Of a DNA stretch of 64,000 bases, positions 46,345-57,904 are shown piece by piece. Under the pieces are notes generated by a model. The model saw only the letters and a program-made list of their open reading frames with translations. It was not told the origin of the DNA and searched no databases. The stretch is taken from assembly GCA_024138015.1 (NCBI GenBank), contig JAMXBB010000001.1:136919188-136983187 (forward strand). The letters are read 5' to 3'. Made by a program: the position numbers and the translations under genes. Position 1 is the stretch's first letter. Each line of letters begins with the position of its first letter. This DNA is from Lumnitzera littorea (Eukaryota > Streptophyta > Magnoliopsida > Myrtales > Combretaceae).

Positions 46345-48007
46345 AGAGGAGGCTGGGCGTGGATCGGAATTTGGACTATAAGCCATAAAGAAGGGCACAA
46401 AGCCCTGATGATTAGATGCAATAGAGGGGTGCACACAACATGCCCCATTTTATTTTCAAACATGTGCATGGCATGTGCCTCATACGTGACCTATGTCCCC
46501 CCATCTTCTTCCAATATTCAATTTCAGCTTTTGTTTTCTAACCTTTTTTCCATTTCTCATGTGCTCGGTTGGAGGTCATTTTTTACCCCATTTATTATAC
46601 GATTTCACCAAATTAATGTTGAAATCACGTAGTACGTGTGGCTTACTATTGAATCCATCCTAAAATTCATCTAAATTCAGTTGTTTATGCAATTAAAATC
46701 AAGCCTAAAAATGGAAAAAAATTCTTTTTTTTTTCCGGTCAAAACCCATTAATGAATTTCAATGATTTAATTCAATTTTCTCGACTTTCTTAGCTTAAGC
46801 TTTGTACTTGTAGTATAAATAAGGGTCTGTTCTTCATTTTCAAAGTAGAGAAGCACAAGAATCTCTCCAAAGAGCATACACACTACACTTTCTAACTCTA
46901 GTACGATTCCCTTATCTCTCTAGGATAGCATCCTCCACGGCAGTTTTCAACAAAAACTACCACCACTATCGAATTCCTCATACCCAAAAACCCCAAATTT
47001 AACACTTTAATCTGACTTTGTGAGTCAATTTAAGCCGACCGAAGCCAAACTAAGCCTACTCGAGCTAACCTAGTCTTCTTCTTCTTTTTTTTATTATTAT
47101 TACTCACGTATTTGTAAATTATAAAAAAAAAAAAACCAAAAAAAAGAGGAACAAGAGAAAAAAAAAATGGGGAAATAAAAAATGACGATTTAGTTTATTC
47201 CACTAAGACTTAGGATTGTAAAAGAAAAATAAAATAATAATAATAATAGATTAATAAATCGAATTTTACCATCTGGAAAATAGATATTTCAATAAAGACA
47301 ACAAAATTGACCTTTTTCAAAATTAGGGCCCTTTCTTAGAGTTTTCAAAAAACTAACTTTAGGGCCCTCTAGTGTTTTCTTAAATAAACTCGAATTAGTT
47401 TAAAACATAAATCTGATTGGTTTTTAGAAATTAAAATTAATCAACCCGCTAAAGTTTTTGTGAAAAGGACTATGTGCATATGATTCCAAATAGTGGGTAC
47501 GATGTATGTCTAATCCCAAATAGCAGGTACGTAGACATCTACGAAATGATGGTAAAAAACAAAAAATATTTTTTTCTTTCTTTTTTTATTTTAAATTATT
47601 TAATTCGATTCGTTAACCAATAAATTGATTTTTGCTTGATAGAATAGTCTTTTTTGAAAGGTAATTTTAAGATTAAGATTAAATATGGAAAGTTAATAGT
47701 ATCCATAAGGATTTAAAAATCCTAACCCCTAAACTCGTTTCTCTGGTTTCTAAAACTATTTATAAAAATTGGATTAATCGAGAAGGTCAGTAGCTAAATT
47801 CTAACCAATTTACCCAATTGGTTATAATTTCACTCTTTTCCCTTATTTTGGTCTGATGGCAACTCCAAACAATTTTTAAAATATAAAAGAACCAGTTTTC
47901 TTTAAACTTCAATTGAGGGTCAGTATTAATCGAGTAGGGTTTAATATTAATTGGTTTAAGAGAAGACTAATTTATAAAAACCGAGAGAAAAAAAACTAAG
48001 CTCGACA
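45815..48007 (+). repeat. Ogre-A 3' LTR
   Basis: 2193 bp, starts TGTAAATACC, ends CTCGACA. TATAAATA at 46814-46821 is the likely promoter. An (AT)n microsatellite lies at about 46310-46340. A-rich runs at 45860-46040. A degraded copy of the B-box context (GAGTTGGAATCTC near 46196) lies where Ogre-B has its B box. Confidence 0.85.
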
Positions 48008-50620
48008 TGTACTCTAAGATATTTTTGTATGTAGATCTAGGAAAAAATATCAATTTGAAAAATTTAGGTCTCAAGATATACTGCTCTTAAGAAATCATTA
48101 AACTCGAGCTAGTTTTCGATTTAAATTTAAATGATCTTAATAATATAGTTTTGACTTCAAAATTTTTGTGTAGACTATTTAAAGTGTTTACAATAATGCC
48201 ATGAAGAGATTTTTCAAATATTTATTTTCTAAAATTTTACTTAATTTTTAAGCCCTAAAATCGTGTATAAAAGACAATTTATGAGCTTAATTTAATGATT
48301 TAATATTAATTTAGTATAAATATTGATCTAGCATGTAATTAGTTATCATGGGATGTTATTTGCTGATGTAGGATAATATTTGTGATGTTTGAGGTGTTAT
48401 ATGTAAGTATTATGTAGTAATTATGTACAAATGAATAATAGATAAAATGGTATATTTAAATTAATTTTTTTGATTTAGAGTTAATTTGGTACAAATTCTG
48501 ATTTAGGATGTAATTAGACATTTTGAGATGTTAATTAGTGATGGAGATAATATTTGAAGTGTTGGGAATGTTAGATTTGCATATTATGTATATATTAGGT
48601 AATAATAACTAATGTGTGAATATGGAAAATAAAAAGGGTGAAGTGTATTTGGTTCAATTGACAAAATTTTGATATTAACAATACAATATAAATTTGAATT
48701 AGGATATAAATTTAAGAAATTATGTGAAAATATAGGTTATTCTCACATCAGAAATAAATTTGGTAGTTAAATAAAAAGTATAGTGTACGTACCAACTAAA
48801 ATATTGGTGATGAGCTAAATAGGAGATTTAGGATATTTAAGTATGGTTAAACGAATTTTACATATTAGTTTGGAAGAAATCCTTAGAGTTTACATATAAA
48901 ACCCGTAATCGGAAACTGAATTAGAAGTTAATTCAGAAATTAAATCATAAACTAGTTTAGAACTAGCTTGATCATAAGAAACATAAAACTTGAATAATTG
49001 AGTAAAATTATAATTTTAAACTAAAAACTAATGATTTAAAGCTTATATATATATACATATATATACATACATACATACATACATACATATGTAGAAGTAG
49101 TTATGTTAAAATGTGGACAATTTCAGATCAAAATTCAATTTAAAAGTAAAATCAAAGTTAGGGCTAATAGAAGTAAATTAGAGAGTAAGTCAAAAACTTA
49201 TACCAAATGTTATATCCATTGGAATAAATCGTAGGAAAAAGAGTAGAAGGCATTTATAAGACTTACAAACAAAGGGTAATTACAAGGTAAACTAGAAATT
49301 GATTCAGAGGTTAAATTAAAATCAAAATAAGAAGCAAATTCAAAACTTAACTGAACAAGAAGAGTAATCTCCAACCTGAATAACTAGATATAGTAAAACC
49401 CTTAACTAATGATATTAATCTTAATTGCAAAATAAAGTATATATATAAATAATAGTTATATGAACACTAAAATAATATTTGTATTATAAGGACTATCGAC
49501 AAAGGCCAATAGTGAGTTGCATCTTAAGTAAGCAAACGGGAAGTCTAAGTAAGTTTATGATCAATACATAACTGTATTTCGAAGTACTGTTTCATAATAC
49601 TTGGAAGCTTAAGGTTATACTTGTTTGTGCCTGGAGGTAGTTTGGTTGTGCGTACACTTGTATATGCGTGTTCTTGAATACATTGTGTACTTTGGCTTGC
49701 TGTATTGGTTTGCAATTGTTTTGTATTGTGTGATATGGATTGATCACCTTAATTGGACTGATCACCTTAATTGGACATGATTAAATATATAATTTGTAAT
49801 TCTAAATTGGACTTGCATGGTAACCCATTAAGGGAAACGTTTAGGGTTCTCTGGCTAAATATCGACCCCCATGAAAGGAATAGCAATAGATAACATAATT
49901 GATCCTTTCTTCATCCTTAGTTAAACTAAGTAACAGGAGAAAAGGTTGCTATAAGGGTGAAGGCAATAGTTCAAAAGTAGTCATAGGAGGAGCGATGTCT
50001 CCATTGCATAAGCCTGGGTTTGGTCGCGAGTTATTGAAATGTGCACTAAACTCCTAAATTTGAATTAGAGTAGGTATAATTTCTCTATTCTCACGACGGA
50101 CTAGATAACATTGTATGATGGCATTTGCTCGTTACGTTGCATTAAAATAATTGGTTGATAACCCTGTTTGTGCTTGATATGTGATTTTAAGTCTCCATCC
50201 CAATTTACTAAGTGATTGGTTGCTTACATCCTTATAGATATTGTTGTAAGTGCTAGCTAAGAAGTGGCTAAATAACTACCTTGAAGTTAACTATTGCTGC
50301 ATCTTAGGGAGTAAGGAAATAAAAATTGAAGAACAAAATACAATTTTAAGGTTTTAGTTCTTAATTTAAAATCTTCAATGATCAAATAAGGTATTACTTA
50401 AGTAAGATTATGCTATGAAATTATTGTAACATTTGAATTCTAATATATATTTTTCATACTTTCTTAGATAATTAACTTATTTAATTTATGAATTATTTAC
50501 TTCAAAATGGGTTAGTCGTAGATGTTTTATATAAATTAAGTCCAAGGTAACAGCTATAAGATTAGCTTTTATTGTAGAATGATTTGCACGATAGGACTGT
50601 TCACTAAAGTGGCCAGTTTC
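48008..50620 (+). repeat. E3: E-family LTR fragment
   Basis: Begins in mid-LTR (AGATATTTTTGTATGTAG at 48017, matching 37361 in E1) and runs to the LTR end (near GGCCAGTTTC, compared with GCCGCTTCGG in E1). Clear shared blocks include GGACTT...GCATG..AACCCATTA (near 49815) and ATCCTTTCTTCATCCT. More diverged than E1 and E2, so older. A (TACA)n microsatellite lies at about 49055-49090. Confidence 0.75.
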
Positions 50621-51060
50621 GGTAAGGCCCCGATTTAGTCTAATTTTATATAATTTTGTAAAAATATAAAAACTACTCAGAAAATTACGAAAAAAAATTA
50701 TTCCTACATAGTTTTATGTGTAGAACCTAAGAAAAATATTGTTTGTAAAAATTTAATAATTATAGTATACGTGCTTAAGAAATCGACGAAACTGACAAAA
50801 TCGAACACTTTTCAATATTTAAATAAATAAGTCTAATGACATAGTTTCTCCTTCAAAAATTTTTTGTAAACTATCCTATACTAATATTGAATTGCTATGA
50901 AGAGATTTCTCGCAAAACTATTTTCTAATTTTCTATTTGATTTTTGAGCCCCCATTTTATGATTAAAATGGTGTTTTTGGTAAAAATTATTGTATCTTTC
51001 TTAAAGACCTCACTTGGATTCTAGGTTTGGGTGATTAATGGAGCATTTATAGTCTATTAG
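50621..51060 (+). repeat. E4: second partial E-family LTR
   Basis: From about CCCCGATTTAGTC the sequence restarts in the E LTR at the position equivalent to 37285 in E1 (TAATTTTGTAAAAATA block, then the AGAAATC block). It fades after about 50960. The repeat of an internal LTR segment directly after E3 implies two insertions or a rearrangement. Confidence 0.55.
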
Positions 51061-51768
51061 AGTTATTGGATTAGGTTTGGTAGGAAGGAGTTATAAGAAA
51101 TCAATAATGTGCCCTTAAATGTGCAGTTTAGTGGCGTGTAAGCTTGAAGGAATGGTGAATGATGATGGGTTTCATAGAGAATTGGGATGTAATGAGGTTG
51201 AGAAATATTTTTTGAAGTGTTACTTTGGTTGTTTTAAATGGAGTTTGGGGCGGAAGTAGATGGATCAACAAGGTTGTATGTAAAATTGAACTTAGGCAAA
51301 TGATAGCTCAGAGGAAGTGAAGGCAAATGTTCTACTGGATATTGATTCAAAAGTTTAGTCAAAGGCAAAATTCAAAGAGAAGTATAGATAGAGGAGGCTC
51401 AAAGGTTAAGTCAGAGGGTAAACTCTTAAGGAATATGAAGTTGATTGGGCTTAGAGGATATTCTACCAAAAGATCTAAAAGTTAAGTAGACTACATGATT
51501 AATTAAAAAAAAATGCCTTAAAGGGTACTTGAAGTGAAAATATAAGAGCGTAAGCACTCAAAAGTTGTTTCAGAAGATACTTCGTAAGAGATTCCGGGTA
51601 GTTATTGGACTCAGATGATGATTCAGATGATAATCCTGTTAAAACCTTAACTTTGATATGGCTTAGAGGATAACTCAGAAGTTTTCTGATTTAAGAACTT
51701 CAAGGGTGATCTAGCTCAACAGGTGTTTATTATACAATCTTATATATTTATCAACCTTAAAGATTAAC
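51061..51768. other. unassigned stretch left of Gypsy-D
   Basis: No coding or repeat family is recognised. It could be the continuation of an E-family element too diverged to see, or unrelated intergenic DNA. Confidence 0.3.
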
Positions 51769-52695
51769 TGATAGGGATCAAGGACCAATTATGTGTTCTC
51801 AAACTTGAGGGCTTGCTTAAATGGTTTATCGAGGTGAGTTAAGCATTGAGGAACAATGCATTCCCTAATCCGATTTATCGAGTTACTTCGCTCTCTACAT
51901 CATCTAGGAAATTGCCGAAGTGACCAGTTGATGTGTCGAGCCGACCTTACTGCCACACACCAGTCCAAGCATCGAATCAGGAAACTGCTAACCTCACTAG
52001 TGTCGAAGCTGAGTTGACAGTAATCAGGAGCGGATCACCCAAGGTCGACCTAAAAATGAGTTGCCCCTAAGCTAACCCTGATCCAATCCCAAGTGTTTGA
52101 GCTACCAAACTGCCAATGTCGACTTGACTTGATTGAGATCTACCCTTGCTCAACTAGCAGTGTCATTGAGGACCATGGAATGAGCAAACCATACGTGCAT
52201 TGTCCTTTTCTGACATCCATACTGTCCTTTTAGCTACTGGATATTCTTTTTGCATGATTACATTGATACCTCTATAAATTATTCTCCTTTTTCCTTTACT
52301 AGTAGGAATCTTTTTGTAATTTACTCTCACCTTAGATTTACCTTAATTATGTCATATAAATACTTGTATATTGTAATAGCCACAACGATTATTACATTGA
52401 ATTTTTCAATCATACTCTCTTGAGCTAAGTGATTTGCTGCTTACTCTTGAGCTATTCTTATCTAGCCCCTTGAGCTTGGACTGGTGGTGAGTGATCTCTG
52501 GCTACACTTATGCATCATATTAAGTATGACCTGAGCTCATGTGAGGTGTTGGTGCATCACATCTTTCATCGGTACACAGGGACCCCTACTTAACTTTTGA
52601 CTATCATTTAGCTTTTAGATTATCTCACTGTTCGAAGCCATCCATTAGTTCGTGTGATACCGGGCGTCATGTGTTCATCCACGAAATCTATATCA
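51769..52695 (+). repeat. Gypsy-D 5' LTR
   Basis: Starts TGATAGGGATCAAGGACC, ends CTATATCA. It matches the sequence from 63413 onward over its whole visible length (for example GAGGGCTTGCTTAAATGG versus GAGGGCTTGTTCAGATGG). TATAAATACTTG at about 52357 is the likely promoter. Confidence 0.87.
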
Positions 52696-52697
52696 TC

Positions 52698-52714
52698 TTG
52701 GTAGAAGAGCTTGG
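52698..52714 (+). other. Gypsy-D primer binding site (tRNA-Met type)
   Basis: TTGGTAGAAGAGCTTGG, a mutated TTGGTATCAGAGC, two bases past the LTR end. Confidence 0.6.
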
Positions 52715-53049
52715 CTATGTTCGAAGTTGGATTTTGTTACTATTTTCTTTTAGTGGTTTGTTACTATTCTCGTGTGTTAAAAGTTCTATTGTTAACATAG
52801 GAGTTTGGAAGTTGAGAGGTGTTCTATGCTTTGTTTTCCCTTATTTCCTATACGCAAAAACAGAGTGTGGTTGTTTGTTTTTTATTGTGTATAGTTGTCA
52901 TAGTAGTGAGAGTGGTAGTTATTGTTTTGCTATTGTTATTCATGGAAAGAACTTTAAGTGGTGTTTTAAAACATCAGTTTTGTAAGTTAACCAACAATGC
53001 CATATTCAAGTGTTCAGGGAAGTCTGCGAAACTAAGAAAGTGGCACTCA

Positions 53050-54320
53050 ACATGACTAAGGGTAAGAAGGAAGCTTCATACCTCAACTAATAGGTGACTA
53101 CTTGGATAGGCTTACCGGCTTGGTAGCTAATTTGATGACTATTATCTAAGAAGATAAGCAACGAGCTAGAAATTGCCTAACTAGAGGATGTAAGCAATAA
53201 GAGATAAAAAAGGGTTAGTTTAGCTGAGTTAATGCCCCAGCTCAACCACTTCAAGCTGAAGGAATGGGTAGAGATACTAAGCGAAGGCTAGCACTTGAAG
53301 AAATTGAGGAAGAAAAGGAAGGAGATGATGAAGTGGAGGAGTACTATGAACAAGAAGAGATGAATGTCTGAGTCCCTAGAGTTGACAGGTTGAGGATGTA
53401 TATTCAAAGTTTTTCTAGGAGTGGTGGTGCCCAGTACTACTTAGATTAGGTAAATAAGATTGAAAAGTACTATAAATGCCATGAAGCACCTGGCAATGCA
53501 AATGTTAGATTTGCTGTATTGGGGTTCACTTATGGTGGAATAACTTGCAAGCCACCTAGTGAAAGGAAAGAGAACAAGAGATTAGGAGTTGGGATGAAAT
53601 AAAGAGGGTTATGAGAAGAAGGTTTGTGCCGAGCTAATATTTGTAGGATGCCTTCAAAAGATTACAGGAGCTAAGAGAAGGAGGATTGACCATTGAAGCT
53701 TATGTAAAGGAATTCTAGATGTTAATGATTTGATGTAAAGTCAACGAGCCAGAAGACCGAACTGTATCTTAATTCATCGATGGACTGAAGTACGAGATTG
53801 GAGACATCTTAGAAACCGTGGATATTAGGTCACTTGACGACGTAATATGAGTCATCTCTGACCACCAATCAGCCGACCTGGCAATAGCCAAATTTTCTTA
53901 AGTAGACCTGTTTAAATGGAATCAAGTAAGGTTGTTGAGAATTGACTTACTTAGACTACTCGAGCAAAAGAGAAGGAAGTCCCAAGAAAGTTTGAGAAGG
54001 GCTAGAGTTCAAACAGGAAGATGAGAGAGATAAAGTGTTTCAAATACCAAAGATTTGGACATATGGCTGCTCAATGTCCGAATAGAAGAACTATGGTGAT
54101 CCGCGATAAGGTGCCGACTATTGAAGTAGATAGTACAAACAAGAAAGTAGAGAAGCTAAAAGAGGATGAATGGACCGAGCTATTTGATGAGGAAGTCATC
54201 TACAATGAGGAAGGCAACTTTATGCCGATCACTTTAGTGCTGAGGACAATGATGAGTGTCAGTCCTATACTCAAAGACGAATATACTCAAAGACGAATAG
54301 AGGCAAAATCTCATCTATAT
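53050..54320 (+). pseudogene. Gypsy-D gag
   Basis: Capsid motifs are readable with many stops: HEAPGNANVRFAVLGFTYGG, DEIKRVMRRRFVP-like text, LQELREGGLTIEAYVKEF, FIDGLKYEIGDILETVDIRS and DHQSADLAIAKFS. A zinc knuckle at 54036-54077 reads CFKYQRFGHMAAQC, with the second Cys replaced by Tyr. The piece 54021-54329 is the longest open frame and continues with an acidic tail (EEVIYNEEGN). Confidence 0.83.
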
Positions 54321-54800
54321 TATATGTAAGGTGAAGGAGTCATTGTGTGCCTTGATCGTTGACAGTAGAGGCTGCACTGGTGCAGCCTTTACATTTATGG
54401 TCTAATAATTAAAATTTCCAACTAAGCCCCACCTGAAACCATATAAGCTATATTAGCTCAGTGATAAAGGAGCCCTACAAGCGAACAAACAGGTATCTGT
54501 ACCGATTTCCGTCGGCAATTATCGAGATGAAATACTTTTTGATGTGCTGCCCATGAGTGCGTCCTACATTTGGCTTGGATGAGAGTGGATGTTTGATCGA
54601 GCAATGATATATGTTGGAAGGAGGAATACATGTTCCCTGGAGTATGAAGGTAGAAAGATGAAATTGAGTCTTATGACTACTGAGCAAGTAAAGGTAATGC
54701 AAACTCAACTTAATCGAACCTTGAAGAAGGAGGCTTTGATAATAACCCGAGCCAAGCCTAAAAGAGAGTTGAAGCTCAAAGGACCAACCTATCTGCTGAT
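54321..54800 (+). pseudogene. Gypsy-D protease
   Basis: ALIVDSRGCTGAAF (54345-54385) is the active site with VDSR in place of (I/V)DNG. It continues LSDKGALQANKQVSVPISVG, then ILFDVLPMSASYIWLG, MFDRAMIYVGRRNTCSLEYE and KMKLSLMTTEQVK, parallel to the Gypsy-C protease. Coding stops near 54800 where the E-family element begins. Confidence 0.8.
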
Positions 54801-55884
54801 CTTATTTTGATGCCCTTCCAATCTAATATTATTTTAGAAATTGATAGTTACCCTTCTAACTTTTAAAGTCTCATTTATAACATCTAATACAGAGTTTTGA
54901 CCATAGGTTTGATTCTTAATTAACTTAATCATGAAATTCAAATATCCACAAAATAATCTTTAGAAATATATTTGAACCCTTATATGTTACTAGTAGATTC
55001 AATACTTATTGGTATTTTCTTCAGTCTCTCTTTTTATAGATATCAACAAATTTCTCATAATCTAACATTAGTAACTTTCCATTTTAAATTTCATTTCCAT
55101 CATATCCTATGGTTCTATGGATTAATATCCTTCCTCTAATATAAATTCTAAATTGATAGGTAACGATAATCTCAATCACCTTAAATCCTTTTCCGTTCAC
55201 TAGTTTCTAACTTGTAGGGAATGAATACCTCAATATCATCAGTATACTTGTATTTCATCCATTTGTATATTCTACGGTGAGGATACTCATCAACCAATCC
55301 TTTTGTTCATATATTATTATTCAACTAAGATCAAATGAAAGTCCTTCGCTAAAATCACCACTTATCACCTATTTTTTTTTTTAAGCTCGGATCCTTAAAT
55401 ACTATCTGTGATTAACATTCCTTATGCTAATTAGTTTACTAATAGATAACCGTCTCATAAAATTTACTTTATGAAGAGTTATGCCTTTCTAGATTGATCC
55501 TTAAAATAACTAAGTAACTATTGATCAAAAGTCCTAATCATCTCCAACTTGTTACTTTAATTCCATCTTTACCGTTACTTATTATTCATCCTATTACTAT
55601 TTGAGGGTACCTAGATACATATTCAATTATAATTTACTTGATAGTCTTACTTCATTTCTCATGTATCATTTAACAACTATCCATCTCCTATAATCAATTA
55701 TAAGTACCCTATAATGATATAATTCCACTTGCCTCAGCATTACATAAGGATCTCATTATCCATTTCATATTTATTTGGCTTCACTCTCACTTAATTATCA
55801 CTCCAAACTATAATTCTTCAATTCATGATTTATTAAAGGCCTAAGAATTCTCAATCTAATTGTAGCCTCATAGCACTATTTCTT

Positions 55885-57700
55885 CTACTGTTTTTACACA
55901 TATAAAAGACTTCCAAGATTGATCACCAAAATATATTCAATCTTTGTTACACTATTAGCTACAAATATGTCAATCATTATTGCATTTGCATATATCCAAA
56001 AGAATACACTTCATCGAGAAGCACAATTACATCCATTAAGAGATCGTTAAGATATCCACATATATAAATAACTAATGCAGGATCAATTCCAATTCTTAAG
56101 AAAACATGATCAACTATCATACCATATCCATAATTCAAATTTCTTATAACAGCTATTCGTTCAAAAGAATTCCACCACATTTGTCTTCTAATTAAATCAA
56201 TATCATTTCCACTTGTTGATTTAGTACCTTGTACTTCCATAGGAAAATCAGAAATAACAATCATTTCATATACCTTATCATTATTAAACTTTTTAATGTT
56301 ATCATCGTCTATCATCTCTTATACCGCATTCTCATTCTATACAAGATTTACTCTTGAAATAGGTTTTAGTTATACCTCTAGTACGGGTTCTGATTCATTT
56401 CTGAATCGGTTTTTGACTTTTCCCTCTCAATGTTTTTTTTTTCTTTCTAAAATCCTCTTCTACATCATGCTTTGTTTCACTTCAAATTATACTACTTCAT
56501 ATTTATACTAAGCATCAAACTGAGATCATATCAGAAATCCTACAAGTTTTGGATTCACCTTAATTTTCTGTACATATCACCATATCTCTCTTATTCCAAA
56601 ACTCAAATTGATTCTCACTATTGTTCATAAGTCTTATCACTTCATCACATCTTATCGATTATAACATAAATTCATCAACAAACTTCTTAAGAATTTCATC
56701 CACAATATTAACATATACCACTAATAAGTTCTATCAATATTCTTTACATCTCAACTCTATATTAACTCAAAGATTCTTCTTTATCCAATCTAAATCACTT
56801 CAATAGACCACCAATTCTTACATATATAAAGTACTTCCAAAATCGGTCACCTAAGACACATCTAATCACCTTTTACATTCTTACTCACAAGTGTATAATA
56901 CATTATAACAGATGTACATATCCAAAGAATACACATCTATCAATAAACACTACTATATCTATTGAAAGATCAATAGAATCTTAACTTATATGAATAATCA
57001 ATCATATGATCAATTCTAACTCTTGACAAAATATAACCAACTAATACATTGTATTCATCATTCAAATTTCCATCACCTTTATCTTCTCATTCATTGAGTA
57101 TCATTTCCATTTGGTGATTCAAGACATTATACTTCAATAGGAAAATCAGAAAGAGTAATCATTCTATATACCTTATCATTACTAAACTCCTCAATACTAT
57201 TATCAATTATCATCTCATATACCGTATTCTCATGTTGTATATAATCTTAATCTACTCTAACTGATCCAGGAAAATGTGAAAGCTATTCAATAAACCTTTT
57301 AGGGTTAATAATCTAAAGATATATATGATGTACTAATCAAAGTATAAGTTGTATTGACAGAATAGGGTATCTCTCTTCTATCGTTACTACACATATCTCA
57401 CCAGCATCATTCGCGTTACAATCTTTCACTTCCAAACCATCCTTATTCAACAAGTCATATCACATGATCTCTATTATGCTGAAACTCAGATTGATCTCCT
57501 TTATTGTCTATAAGTCTCATCACTTCTCATCAATTTCCACATAACTCCATTAACAAACTTCTTAGTAATTTTATCCATAATATTAACATATCCTAACTAA
57601 CCAATTATAATATTGTTCTCCACATTTCAATTTTGGATTAAATCAGGGGTTCTCCTTCATTCCTCTTGAATCACCTCAACTAACTACCAATTTCTTCATA
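55885..57700 (-). repeat. diverged ~0.9 kb tandem duplication in E2 interior
   Basis: At least five anchor blocks recur in the same order: near 55890/56810 (ACATATAAA...CTTCCAA), 55987/56911 (CATATCCAAAGAATACAC), 56250/57141 (GAAAATCAGAAA..AATCATT, then ATATACCTTATCATTA), 56600/57480 and 56685/57550 (AACAAACTTCTTA). Offsets fall from about 924 to 867 bp, so indels have accumulated. A minus-strand frame in the right-hand sense (56315-55977) reads NDKVYEMIVISDFPMEVQ, and the other copy reads NDKVYRMITLSDFPIEV before a stop. Confidence 0.7.
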
Positions 57701-57883
57701 TGATTCCATCACTAGAGCTAAATTTGATTAACGCCTATCTCAATGTAGTGTTATAGTCACTACTTATCTTATAATTTGTAGTACGTTACTTTAATATCCA
57801 TTTGTTTCTACCCACCCTCAATGTACTCCTAAGATGTCTAACTCTTTTAATTGTTCATTTCAAAGCGAGTTCAATAGAACTTT

Positions 57884-57896
57884 GCTTTGATACCAA
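57884..57896 (-). other. E2 primer binding site (tRNA-Met type)
   Basis: On the minus strand TTGGTATCAAAGC, about 8 bases after the LTR end (CGTGACA, then GTTCTAAA). It shows which end of the LTR faces the interior and so sets the element's orientation. Confidence 0.75.
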
Positions 57897-57904
57897 TTTA
57901 GAAC

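Larger units (their letters stand above)
15727..48007 (+). mobile_element. Ogre-A: nested Ogre/Tat Ty3/gypsy retrotransposon
   Basis: The order on the plus strand is: 5' LTR remnant, Arg-type primer site (16510-16528), ORF1, gag, protease, probable intron, RT, RNase H (two segments), integrase, repeat-bearing 3' UTR, polypurine tract and 3' LTR (45815-48007). An extra ORF upstream of gag, a Gly/Arg-poor 5' leader, an intron between protease and RT, two RNase H-like segments and tandem repeats before the 3' LTR are features known for the Ogre branch of Tat. Three insertions interrupt it: Ogre-B, Gypsy-C and solo LTR F. Stops and frameshifts occur in every domain, so it is an old, inactive copy. 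Confidence 0.85.

Noticed and set aside
52671..53055. Hydrophobic plus-strand frames at the Gypsy-D leader
   Set aside because: They start inside the LTR end and cross the primer site; T-rich leader composition explains the hydrophobic residues.
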